Shown here: positions 16,206 through 24,370 of the stretch, one piece after another
Layout of the letters: every line of letters starts with the position of its first letter
Position numbering within the stretch: position 1 is the first letter of the stretch
Source of the DNA: Pyrinomonadaceae bacterium
GTDB lineage: Bacteria > Acidobacteriota > Blastocatellia > Pyrinomonadales > Pyrinomonadaceae
Reading direction: 5' to 3'
Length of the DNA: 34,615 bases
Assembly: GCA_014534425.1 (NCBI GenBank)
Contig: JACVRN010000043.1
Location: 1-34,615, forward strand
Translations under genes and position numbers: made by a program
The notes under the pieces: generated by a model
Database searches by the model: none
Seen by the model: only the letters and a program-made list of their open reading frames with translations
Told to the model about the DNA's origin: nothing

Positions 16206-17435
16206 ATGCCCACATACGTTTTCAAAGGCCGCAACCGCTTGAACGAAACCGTCGGCGGCGAGCGCGTCGCAGACAACCGCGAAGCCTTGCGCCAGATTCT
16301 TCGCAAAGAGCAGATCACGCTCACATCCGTCAAGGAGAAGGGGCGCGAGATGAGCATCCCGAAGCTCGGCGGCAGCAAGAAGGTCAAGGCCAAGGAGCTT
16401 TCCATCTTCACACGGCAGTTCTCCGTCATGATTGACGCAGGACTCCCGCTCGTCCAGTGCCTTGACATCCTCGCCACGCAGCAGGAGAACAAGCATTTCC
16501 AGCAGGTTCTGCAACAAGTCCGTCAGGATGTGGAAGAAGGCTCTACGTTGGCTGCGGCTATGGCGCGACACCCGAAGGTCTTCGACAACCTTTACTCGAA
16601 CATGGTGGAAGCGGGCGAGACGGGCGGTATCCTGGACATCATCCTTCAACGCCTTTCGACCTTCATCGAAAAGATAGTCAAGCTCAAGCGCGACGTTATT
16701 TCAGCCTTGATCTATCCGGCGGCGGTCGTCGTCATAGCAACGCTCGTCATAGCCGTCATACTCGTCTTCGTCATCCCGCAGTTCCAGAATATCTTCATAG
16801 GACTGCTTGGGCCTGGCGAGCAGCTACCGCTTCCGACGCGCATCGTCGTAGGCATCAGCGACTTCATAGCTGGATGGGGCGGATTGGTGATTCTGGTCTC
16901 CATCGTAGGCACGATCATAGGCATACGCACCTACTACAAGACGCCCAACGGACGCAGGTATATTGACAGGCTCCTGCTGAAGCTCCCGCTCTTCGGCAGC
17001 ATCCTACGCAAGATAGCCGTCGCGCGCTTCTCGCGCACCCTCTCCACCCTGCTCTCTTCTGGCGTGCCTATTCTTCAATCCCTGGACATCACAGCGCGCA
17101 CCGCCGGAAACCTCGTCATCGAAGAAGCCATCCTAAAAGTGCGCGCAGGCGTAGAGCGCGGCGAAAGCTTCGTCGACCCATTGAAAGCCACGGAAGTCTT
17201 CCCGCACATGGTCGCCCAGATGATAGGCATAGGCGAGCAAACCGGTGCCCTCGACGCCATGCTCGGCAAGATAGCCGACTTCTACGAACAGGAAGTCGAC
17301 TCTGCCATAGCCAACCTGCTCACCCTCATAGAGCCGGTCATGATAGGCTTCCTCGGAGTAACCATCGGCGGCATCGTCATCGCCATGTCCCTCCCCCTCT
17401 TCAGCCTCATAGGCAAGCTAGCGAACTCGCACTAA
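16206..17435 (+). CDS. pilC: Type IV pilus inner-membrane platform protein PilC (GspF family)
   Basis: 409 residues with an AGGAG site (16191-16195) ten bases before the ATG. Two tandem T2SSF domains are visible: the first with FTRQFSVMIDAGLPLVQCLD and NMVEAGETGGILDIILQRLS, the second with FSRTLSTLLSSGVPILQSLD and MIGIGEQTGALDAMLGKIAD. Three hydrophobic membrane segments occur at about residues 172-195, 218-240 and 375-400, as usual for PilC. It is the membrane platform on which PilB and PilT act. The N-terminus MPTYVFKGRNRLNETVGGER is typical of the family. It is the last gene before the composition change and the BREX island; no pilin, PilD, PilM-Q or PilR/S genes are in the window. Confidence 0.95.
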   Translation: MPTYVFKGRNRLNETVGGERVADNREALRQILRKEQITLTSVKEKGREMSIPKLGGSKKVKAKELSIFTRQFSVMIDAGLPLVQCLDILATQQENKHFQQVLQQVRQDVEEGSTLAAAMARHPKVFDNLYSNMVEAGETGGILDIILQRLSTFIEKIVKLKRDVISALIYPAAVVVIATLVIAVILVFVIPQFQNIFIGLLGPGEQLPLPTRIVVGISDFIAGWGGLVILVSIVGTIIGIRTYYKTPNGRRYIDRLLLKLPLFGSILRKIAVARFSRTLSTLLSSGVPILQSLDITARTAGNLVIEEAILKVRAGVERGESFVDPLKATEVFPHMVAQMIGIGEQTGALDAMLGKIADFYEQEVDSAIANLLTLIEPVMIGFLGVTIGGIVIAMSLPLFSLIGKLANSH

Positions 17436-17465
17436 TCCCTCGGAGGTATTCATATTTGTGGAAGA

Positions 17466-17499
17466 AAAATAATTAGCGTCCCACGAAAATAATTACCGT
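17466..17499. repeat. Short direct repeat at the left end of the defence island
   Basis: AAAATAATTAGCGT (17466-17479) and AAAATAATTACCGT (17486-17499) are direct copies with one mismatch and a 20-nt period. A third partial copy, TTAGCGTC, is at 17513-17520 (also 17473-17480). They begin about 30 bases after the pilC stop, where GC content falls. The spacing recalls transposase-binding repeats at transposon ends, but no transposase gene is present, so this is at most a remnant. Confidence 0.45.
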
Positions 17500-17521
17500 A
17501 TCTCGGGGGAACTTAGCGTCT

Positions 17522-17567
17522 TAAGAAATGAACCCGGACAGTCATGACTGTCCGGGTTCATTTCTTA
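17522..17567. repeat. 46-bp perfect palindrome between pilC and brxL
   Basis: The 23 bases 17522-17544 are the exact reverse complement of 17545-17567, with TCATGA at the centre and no spacer. The two flanking genes converge on it (pilC from the left, brxL from the right). In either transcript it forms a long GC-containing hairpin ending in TTTCTTA, so a bidirectional terminator is the simplest role. It also lies at the boundary between host-like and island DNA, so a recombination or transposon-end role is possible. Confidence 0.85.
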
Positions 17568-17715
17568 GCAGGTCCATTCTAGTTCTATTCGAATTGCATT
17601 ACTGGCAAACTCTTTGAATGATATTCGTTAAATACATACGATGATCAAGCTGCTTCGCTACTATGTACAGCTTTGCACCTTCTACAAAAGCAAAGCTTTC
17701 GAAGTCGTTTAATTC

Positions 17716-19743
17716 CTAATTTAACCCCAATGCTTTCATTGCAGCCGTCAATGGATCACTGTAGAAGATTGGGTCGACACGCTCCATAATATCAGCCGAG
17801 ACATCTAGGAAGTGGCGCTTATTTTCGATAGGGATGAGAGCACGACGAGCCCCATTCTCCATACTTACTTGAAGTGGTTCAACTAATGAACGTACTGCTT
17901 TAATATTACCTTGAATGCTAAGGTCACCAAGAATTAGCAGCCCTGGAAGAACGGAATTTTTCTTAAGGGCGGAGTGGATGGCTACTACTAAACCGATGCC
18001 AGCATCACACGATATATGATTAGCTAAAAGATCAATCGCCTCAACATGGAAATCAGTGGAGTCTAAAGTTTGGGCAATGCCCATTTCAACCTTGTGCCCC
18101 TGAATGTATGCAAAAGCTCTCTGGATAGACTCTCGCATAAGGCTATCAGCGCCACCAGCTATTTTCAGCTTTCCAACACCAGCCGAGCATCCTACTTCCA
18201 GGCGATATAATCCAACTTTACCTTGATCATCTACTGAAGCTGTATAAACAGAGCCAGGAGCAAGTGGATCTGTAGAGATTAAATCCCGGCCTCCCTCCTC
18301 AGGGACACCCACATAGCGCTCCTCTCTTGTTTCTGTATCAATGTAGGAGAATGATGTTTGGTGATATTCAAATGAACCCATCTTCTTCAACTGCTCTTTA
18401 ACCCGGCGGCGGCCTTCAATCGCCAGATCAACTAGTTCAGCGAGTTCCTCTTTCTGAATCTCGCCGTCTGGGTACAGAAGTTTAATTAGGCCAGAAACAG
18501 TCTTGCGCACAGCCTTAACGTCACGCGCATTCAGGTGAGAGCCGAGGGAATAGTAACGGTCAATCGCCTCGGAGAAATTGTGCCGCCTGAGTTCTCGAAG
18601 GGCTTCGGCAAGGTAATCCACAACAAAACCGTAGTGACTTGTGAAGAATTCGATACGCATCTTTGGCACTTCCCAACCCGGCAAATAGAAGTGTATGCGA
18701 TCAAGGAAAGCCATGTCTTCGCGGATCACATCCGGCATTGGCGCGAACAGGTGCGAAGATTTAACCATCACTTCTACGGGTTGGTTTGTGTTACCGAAGA
18801 GAGCCATCGATGCCGTGCCAGATAATGCATCTTTTCCCCTGGCGAATGTGCCGGACTCACAATAGGTTTTGAGGGTTGTGACTACTTCCTTGGGCATCTT
18901 CTGTAAATCTGCTACCTCATCAAATGCTATTGCGTCCCAAAGACCTACGAGGCCGATTTTCCCCGTAGCCATGTTGTAGAAAAGATTAGCTACTGTAGTC
19001 GGCCCTGTTAGAAGGATGACGTAAGGAGACAGCTCTTGATAGGCGTATGACTTGCCAGTCCCGCGGGGACCTAATTCCACCAAATTGTAATTTTGCTCGC
19101 ACAGAGGGATGAGTCGTATTAGAAGAAGCATTTTGAGGCGTCTGTCGAATTTGGAAGGCTCCATTCCAATACTACGAATTAGTAGATCTATCCACTCGTC
19201 CGTTTTGAGTTGGCGACGGCCTTGTCGATACTCTTCAATGTCAAAACTCGCAAGCTGGATCGGTTTTATCTCATCAATCCAGAAAGGGCTTCTCTTCCCT
19301 CTGACCTCTTCATCATACTCATGCCGTATTTTTACTTGCGCCCAGATTCCGCCCATCAATAATCGGTCGAACTCTCGTATGTAACGGTCAGGTATGTGGA
19401 CGTACTTATGGCCGAAATTTATGAATTCGGCCCAATATTTATCATCTTCTGAGAGATACCGAACCTTGACCTTATCAATAAGCGTGTGCGCTCCCTTCTC
19501 ACGTACAAAAGACTGCGCTTTGTTGGCTTCATCAGGTCTAACGAAATTCTCGGCTAAGGTAGTATTAACCACCTTAAGTCCGGCCTCAACGGCTACAGGG
19601 TCATCGGTTGCACAATATTTTCCTAGCAAATATTCGAGGACGTAGACCGGGACGTTTGCACCGACTTTTACTTTACGGACTAAATCCTTTCGAACTACTC
19701 TTCCGGCGAAAACGGTTGCCGCTTTTTGATCAAACTCAGGCAT
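17716..19743 (-). CDS. brxL: BREX Lon-like AAA+ protein BrxL
   Basis: 675 residues, with a strong AAGGAGAA Shine-Dalgarno site five bases before the ATG. The central AAA+ part has Walker A GPRGTGKS and a Walker B-like AIAFDEVADLQKMPKE, with FGNTN as a sensor-type motif. The C-terminal third resembles the Lon protease domain (SCDAGIGLVVAIHSALKK, LILGDLSIQGNIKAV, RRALIPIENKR). Set against the Lon motifs GPSAG and GGLKEK, the catalytic Ser and Lys positions appear to be D580 and V621, so peptidase activity is doubtful. Known BrxL proteins are DNA-binding AAA+ ring assemblies needed for phage exclusion. It is last in the operon, 73 bases after pglZ, and convergent with pilC. Confidence 0.93.
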   Translation of the reverse strand: MPEFDQKAATVFAGRVVRKDLVRKVKVGANVPVYVLEYLLGKYCATDDPVAVEAGLKVVNTTLAENFVRPDEANKAQSFVREKGAHTLIDKVKVRYLSEDDKYWAEFINFGHKYVHIPDRYIREFDRLLMGGIWAQVKIRHEYDEEVRGKRSPFWIDEIKPIQLASFDIEEYRQGRRQLKTDEWIDLLIRSIGMEPSKFDRRLKMLLLIRLIPLCEQNYNLVELGPRGTGKSYAYQELSPYVILLTGPTTVANLFYNMATGKIGLVGLWDAIAFDEVADLQKMPKEVVTTLKTYCESGTFARGKDALSGTASMALFGNTNQPVEVMVKSSHLFAPMPDVIREDMAFLDRIHFYLPGWEVPKMRIEFFTSHYGFVVDYLAEALRELRRHNFSEAIDRYYSLGSHLNARDVKAVRKTVSGLIKLLYPDGEIQKEELAELVDLAIEGRRRVKEQLKKMGSFEYHQTSFSYIDTETREERYVGVPEEGGRDLISTDPLAPGSVYTASVDDQGKVGLYRLEVGCSAGVGKLKIAGGADSLMRESIQRAFAYIQGHKVEMGIAQTLDSTDFHVEAIDLLANHISCDAGIGLVVAIHSALKKNSVLPGLLILGDLSIQGNIKAVRSLVEPLQVSMENGARRALIPIENKRHFLDVSADIMERVDPIFYSDPLTAAMKALGLN

Positions 19744-19816
19744 GCTTCTCCTTATTAATCCGCTTTAATGAACCTGTTCATTTGATTAGATTCTCTAAAT
19801 CAAGGACGTTCTTTCA

Positions 19817-22411
19817 TCATAAGATGGAAATGGCCATTTCTATTTTGTCTAGGCGAGCCAACTCAGCGCCACTCGTCGCATCAAGCAAATGAACATTAAC
19901 GCCCTTTTGATTACTCTCTTTCGTGATAGCTAATGTAACCGTGTTGGGTTCAATTGCTTTTGGATCGTTCTCGTCAAGCCTGAGTTGAATATCTCCGGTG
20001 GCCTCTTCGAACCCATAAGAGGCACTAACCGGAGTTGAAATGCTCTCACCTTTCGCTCTGATTTCCACTCTAACTTTCGGGGGAATAAATTCAAATAGAT
20101 TGGTGGCGACTCCTCTAATTTGTACAGAGAAGAAACGCGTGCTGATCTTCTGACTCCCGGCAATTAGCTTCCATTCGATATTAGTTATTGAAGAAACTTG
20201 GCCGATTCTAGTGGGCTTGAGAGTTATTACAGGAATAACCAATTCCTGTAGAGACATTCCACCATGAAAATACGCTTTTGCTCCGCCCTTCACTCGGAAG
20301 CAGGCGAAGTTCCAAGGAGCTGCAATTTCAAAATCCCCTCCCAGACCAAAATCAGAGAGTCGTGCGCGTAGGTATGCTGGATCTGCCGTGCCTCCATGAC
20401 CAACCCAGACGCGACGGTGCAAGTCAACCGTTTCACCTCCAGGAGCGTCAATTTTCATTGCTTCATCTAACTCTTCTCCGAAGAGGTAACCGTGATCTGC
20501 CGTTAAAACTATTGACTGAATTCCCAAATATGCCAACACTCTGAAGGCTCGCCTTAGTTCGTGTAGGATGTCATCCATTGTTCTGCGCGCCAGCGGCACG
20601 TTGTCACCTTCGCATAGTGCGTCAATCTCTTGTGAAGTAACGAGGATCAAATCGGCCTCTCGTATTCCTTCCTCAATGCGCCTCTTAGGACTTGGCAACA
20701 AATCCTCTAATTTAACATCAAAGACATTTACTCCAGCTTTTGACTTGAGGAACTTGACCCGATCTTTCCGATCTTTAATTATGGTGTTATCAATTTTAAG
20801 CGCTAACTTACTGTCACCGACTGCAACTACTGAAGCTGCCCCTTCCGCGCTTGGTAGAAGCGCCGCCATGCCTATCTCAGTTATTGTCGGTACTGTTCCG
20901 ACCGCCGACTCAAGCTGTAAGTCAAATTCGTCTGATAGGGACTGAACCATATCCCGCCCCATTTCAAAGCGTAAGGCGTCAACCCATATGTAAGCAGTCT
21001 TTCCCTCCGCAATTTTGGGTTTCACCTTCTGCTTATATATTTCAGTCTGACGCAAGACTCCCGTCAGGCGATATTTACTCTCCTGGTAGCGTCTGAGAAA
21101 CTTCTCAGACAAAATCGCGCCGACTTCCATATATCTGTACCTAGCCTTAGAAATAAGCTGCTTTAATCCGTCATGGCGCGTTCCGGCCTCGAAATCAAAG
21201 TTATGATACCGGCGTTCCATGTGCCGATGATTTGTATCCAGCAGGCACAAAGGATTCTCGGAGCCTATGTAGGAATTGAAGATGGCTTTTGCGGACGAAT
21301 CCGGGCCAGACTTAATTTGCTGTTCAATGCGGTCAGCTTCAAGAAGCAGTTGGCCAGCGACGGCTACTAAGGCCCAATGGGCCTGCATGTTCGGGATATG
21401 TTCCGACCAAAAACTAGACTGACGGTCTTTAGCGGTCTGAACGAGATCGTCTGTAGACTTTATTAATAGTGCAGATTCAATTTCTCTTTGCAGTGCCCTT
21501 TCTACTTCAAGGAATGTCTCGACGTTGGCAATTTGTTCCCGCTCAAATGTGAAATTTGATAGGCCAAGCTCTTTCTCGACCTGTCCGACGAACGCGACAT
21601 AGCTTTCACGTAAATCACGTCGAAGCCGCCACGTGTTTGCCAATGTGGCACAGGCTTCTCGCATCGCAGGTTTCGCCGCAATTTTTAGAGTTTGTAATTC
21701 AGAAGGAACGGCTCCTCGAAGGCGTGTCAGGAAGTCAGTCTGAAGAACAAAACGTGAGAGGCGGGTGCGCAGGTTATTAGGAGACTCACCGCCAGGCAGT
21801 TCAACACCGAAGGCGCTCTGAAGCAGCATTGCAAGCTCAGGCACAGCATTCTTACTTACTAACTCAGCATCATGACGTTCGCTCGATAAGAAGCTTAAAG
21901 CTACCTCCTGCGGGTTGCCAGCACCGAAGATGACTGAGACAACGCCCCTAGTAATACCCTCCCCTTTCTCTGCTAATGCATCCAGATCAGCAAGCGTGAG
22001 CTTTCCGGCTTCGACTTGTTTTTCGATTGAAGCCGCAGTGTCCTCACCGACAATTGGTTTTAAGGCATTACGAGCTATAACAGATAACCGGGTATTTCGG
22101 GCGGGCGGCTGCTGTCCAGGCCTCATAATTACACCAGCAGCCTCAACTTCGGCCAGGGCATTGCGCGTTTCCGCGTGATCTAAAGGCACATAAACAATCA
22201 GCCGCCTAGGCTCATAGCCACTAATGTACGGCTCGATCTCGTGACGCAATGCGAAGAAGCTGCCATCGTAATGTGCGATTTTAGTTTCAGGGATGTTTAA
22301 GGCTTGAGCAACATCTTTATATTGCTTCTCCGGGTCGAACCAGACAACCAAGCAATAATCATTAACTTGCTTCTCGATGAGAGAAATCAGGTAATCCGTT
22401 ACGCTGCCCAT
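19817..22411 (-). CDS. pglZ: BREX-1 alkaline-phosphatase-superfamily protein PglZ
   Basis: 864 residues. The ATG follows GGAGAAATAA, and the first 13 bases overlap the end of the DUF262-HNH gene, so translation is probably coupled. The PglZ domain lies in the C-terminal half: D478 in the metal-binding motif IWVDALRFEMGRDM and D639-H640 in VLTADHGYLFGEE mark the alkaline phosphatase-type metal site. The N-terminal ~450 residues are the helical region of type 1 PglZ (opening SLIEKQVNDYCLVVWFDPEK). A beta-rich C-terminal domain follows. It is a core component required for both methylation and phage exclusion in studied BREX systems. In the usual type 1 order it directly follows pglX; here two genes intervene. 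Confidence 0.94.
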   Translation of the reverse strand: MGSVTDYLISLIEKQVNDYCLVVWFDPEKQYKDVAQALNIPETKIAHYDGSFFALRHEIEPYISGYEPRRLIVYVPLDHAETRNALAEVEAAGVIMRPGQQPPARNTRLSVIARNALKPIVGEDTAASIEKQVEAGKLTLADLDALAEKGEGITRGVVSVIFGAGNPQEVALSFLSSERHDAELVSKNAVPELAMLLQSAFGVELPGGESPNNLRTRLSRFVLQTDFLTRLRGAVPSELQTLKIAAKPAMREACATLANTWRLRRDLRESYVAFVGQVEKELGLSNFTFEREQIANVETFLEVERALQREIESALLIKSTDDLVQTAKDRQSSFWSEHIPNMQAHWALVAVAGQLLLEADRIEQQIKSGPDSSAKAIFNSYIGSENPLCLLDTNHRHMERRYHNFDFEAGTRHDGLKQLISKARYRYMEVGAILSEKFLRRYQESKYRLTGVLRQTEIYKQKVKPKIAEGKTAYIWVDALRFEMGRDMVQSLSDEFDLQLESAVGTVPTITEIGMAALLPSAEGAASVVAVGDSKLALKIDNTIIKDRKDRVKFLKSKAGVNVFDVKLEDLLPSPKRRIEEGIREADLILVTSQEIDALCEGDNVPLARRTMDDILHELRRAFRVLAYLGIQSIVLTADHGYLFGEELDEAMKIDAPGGETVDLHRRVWVGHGGTADPAYLRARLSDFGLGGDFEIAAPWNFACFRVKGGAKAYFHGGMSLQELVIPVITLKPTRIGQVSSITNIEWKLIAGSQKISTRFFSVQIRGVATNLFEFIPPKVRVEIRAKGESISTPVSASYGFEEATGDIQLRLDENDPKAIEPNTVTLAITKESNQKGVNVHLLDATSGAELARLDKIEMAISIL

Positions 22412-23709
22412 TTATTTCTCCGATTCCCTTTAGCCGAATTGTGTTGGTGACACATTAGAGCCGCATTATCCAGATCAGTTCTGCCACCTTTACTCCATGG
22501 ATCAATGTGGTCAATAGTGAAATCATCCCAGGTCAGGTTTCTACGGCATACGACGCATTTAGGATTGGTCGTTGTGTTCCAAAGAATACGCCTTTGCTCG
22601 ATGCTAAATAAACGTGCCGCATCTTTCTTATGAAATAAAGGTTCAAGCAATCCTCTCAGCAGTTGCTCGCGTTTTCGACGCTGATTGATTTCATCTGTTG
22701 CTTCGAGAACTGTCAACAAGTAATCACGATAAAGCGCCTGATTAGGTTCTATGTTTTCAGCTCTTTTCTGATGCATACGCACTCTATCAACGCCAGCTGA
22801 GAATGCTGCGAGAATGTCCCAGGCGAGTTTATTACGTTTCCGGTCAGTGAGAATCATTCTCTCCCGCTCGAATTTCTGGATCAGGACGGCGAGAGTATAA
22901 AAATCCGATAGTTGCCTAAAGCGCGTCTGTCTGAGCTTTGGGAACAGTTGTTTTATTCGATTCAAGCTCGCAACGGTAGCTTGTGAGGCTTTGTCCAAAT
23001 CTCGACCGCGTATTGAATCTGAATCCATAACCCTATCGAGCGCAGCCTTTTTGTTAGTGACGTCCTGTGTATGTGCTGCGACCATTAATTCACACATCAA
23101 CTCAACATGCTTCATGCGAGAGATTTGGCCGGAGCTGAGGATTTTAGTTGAGCGAAAGTAGTTTTCGTATCTATTAGCAAGCTGACTAGCTTTTTTCAGA
23201 AATCCGCTGCGGTAGTAGCGAGCGTGCCTTTTTTCCGCGCCAGTAAGGGCTTTGCCCGTGGAGTTGATTCTAACGAAGAGGTCAATAATATCTGCGAGTT
23301 CGCCGGTGACTTCGATTACTTGCAGGTGATAACCGGTGATTAGGTATTGCAGTTTCTTTCGCTTAATCGTGTTCCAGTCAATCCAATCCAAGTGCTCTAG
23401 GTCAGGGAGACGTGATTTCGTCCAGAAGCGACCACCGCGCTTTTCCCCCGTGAACATCAGAATGGATTCTATTCTTTGCTTTCCGTCTATCACGTCGTAA
23501 ACGAGGTTGCCGTCTTCATAGCGGCGGTAGAGGAAGATAGAAGGCAGGGGGTAGTTCCGCAGGATGGAGTCAATCAGCTTATCCCGGTCCCTCTCGTTCC
23601 AAACGGAGGAGCGCTGGAAGCCGGGCTCAAGATTGAGTTGGTCTTTCTCATAGAAGTTCAAGATTTCCTGAACTGTCTTTTGATCGGCTTTGTACTGGAT
23701 TGTACTCAA
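22399..23709 (-). CDS. DUF262 (GmrS-N/ParB-like) - HNH endonuclease fusion protein
   Basis: 436 residues beginning at a TTG codon with GGAG 11 bases upstream; there is no ATG before conserved sequence starts. The N-terminal DUF262 domain shows LEPGFQRSSVWNERDRDKLI, PLPSIFLYRR and D75-GKQR (YDVIDGKQRIES), the nucleotide-binding/hydrolysis signature of the GmrSD/SspE/BrxU group. The C-terminus is a zinc-type HNH nuclease: C385-x2-C388, D400-H401 (FTIDHIDPWSKGG), N415, C420 and H423, ending SAKGNRRNKW. DUF262 enzymes with nuclease domains are type IV-like restriction factors acting on modified phage DNA. This one is shorter than GmrSD and carries HNH rather than DUF1524. It overlaps pglZ by 13 bases, so it belongs to the BREX operon. 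Confidence 0.87.
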   Translation of the reverse strand: MSTIQYKADQKTVQEILNFYEKDQLNLEPGFQRSSVWNERDRDKLIDSILRNYPLPSIFLYRRYEDGNLVYDVIDGKQRIESILMFTGEKRGGRFWTKSRLPDLEHLDWIDWNTIKRKKLQYLITGYHLQVIEVTGELADIIDLFVRINSTGKALTGAEKRHARYYRSGFLKKASQLANRYENYFRSTKILSSGQISRMKHVELMCELMVAAHTQDVTNKKAALDRVMDSDSIRGRDLDKASQATVASLNRIKQLFPKLRQTRFRQLSDFYTLAVLIQKFERERMILTDRKRNKLAWDILAAFSAGVDRVRMHQKRAENIEPNQALYRDYLLTVLEATDEINQRRKREQLLRGLLEPLFHKKDAARLFSIEQRRILWNTTTNPKCVVCRRNLTWDDFTIDHIDPWSKGGRTDLDNAALMCHQHNSAKGNRRNKWAA

Positions 23710-23743
23710 GTTTTGAATCTCCAGTGCTTGCGGAAGTTAGCAG

Positions 23744-24316
23744 TTAAGCCTTCCAAGCAAGATATTGTATTAGCTCATTGGGAAAGAACATGCGATCGGC
23801 ATATTTTTGGCGTTTATACTTTTCTAATCTAAGTCGAACAAAAGTCTCTGCTTCTTCTAGTAATAGGTTATTCCATTGCTCATTTTGCCGAGGTCCATTA
23901 CTAACAAGAAGTTTGGCGACTACCCATGAATCTAGTCTAGCAGCACTCGCCGCTTGTAAATCCCTCGTGAGGCCTTCGATCTGCGCTTGCTCAAACATGC
24001 CTAATCTTTGTAGAGCAGCTCTCAAGCGCCCCGATCTCCAAGCTCTAAGTTCTCCAACAGGCATTCCCGTTTTGACTTCCACAATCAATGCTAGTTTATC
24101 GTTGAGGGAAAGATTCCAACCATTAAACCTTTCTGTATCCCAATCACCCGGTTGACCGCCAATCACTTCATATACATGCGGAAACCTGATTGCTAAGAGG
24201 TCAGTGTCAGCCGAGGGACGATCGCTGATACCGGCGCGGTGCAGAACAAAATTGCTCAAAGGAAAGAATCCATTAAGCCGCAAATACCAATAAGTGAGTG
24301 CCTCGCCGAAATTCAT
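23744..24316 (-). CDS. Uncharacterised protein, candidate PD-(D/E)XK nuclease
   Basis: 190 residues, no firm family assignment. The pattern fits a minimal PD-(D/E)XK core: E5 in the first helix (MNFGEALTYWYLRLNGFFPL), D39 in a beta-strand (ADTDLLAIRFP), and E80-x-K82 in the next strand (LALIVEVKTGM), followed by helices and a strand (SWVVAKLLVSNG). These are the expected metal-binding and catalytic residues of restriction-type nucleases. The start has only a weak ribosome site, and 54 AT-rich bases separate it from pglX. It lies 34 bases before the DUF262-HNH gene, so the two could be a restriction pair inserted between pglX and pglZ. It could alternatively be a non-catalytic DNA-binding partner. 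Confidence 0.72.
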   Translation of the reverse strand: MNFGEALTYWYLRLNGFFPLSNFVLHRAGISDRPSADTDLLAIRFPHVYEVIGGQPGDWDTERFNGWNLSLNDKLALIVEVKTGMPVGELRAWRSGRLRAALQRLGMFEQAQIEGLTRDLQAASAARLDSWVVAKLLVSNGPRQNEQWNNLLLEEAETFVRLRLEKYKRQKYADRMFFPNELIQYLAWKA

Positions 24317-24370
24317 CTCTTTGCTATACGTAACAATAAATACAACGCGAGAGTATTACGCTATTAACCT

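Noticed and set aside
17669-17697. An 8-bp stem (AGCTTTGC / GCAAAGCT) just past the brxL stop as a possible brxL terminator.
   Set aside because: It has a 13-nt loop and no T-tract on the minus strand; the nearby 46-bp palindrome is a better candidate.
24317-24370. A separate promoter for the PD-(D/E)XK-like and downstream genes in the AT-rich gap after pglX.
   Set aside because: The gap is AT-rich, but no pair of boxes with proper spacing stood out, so I do not call one.
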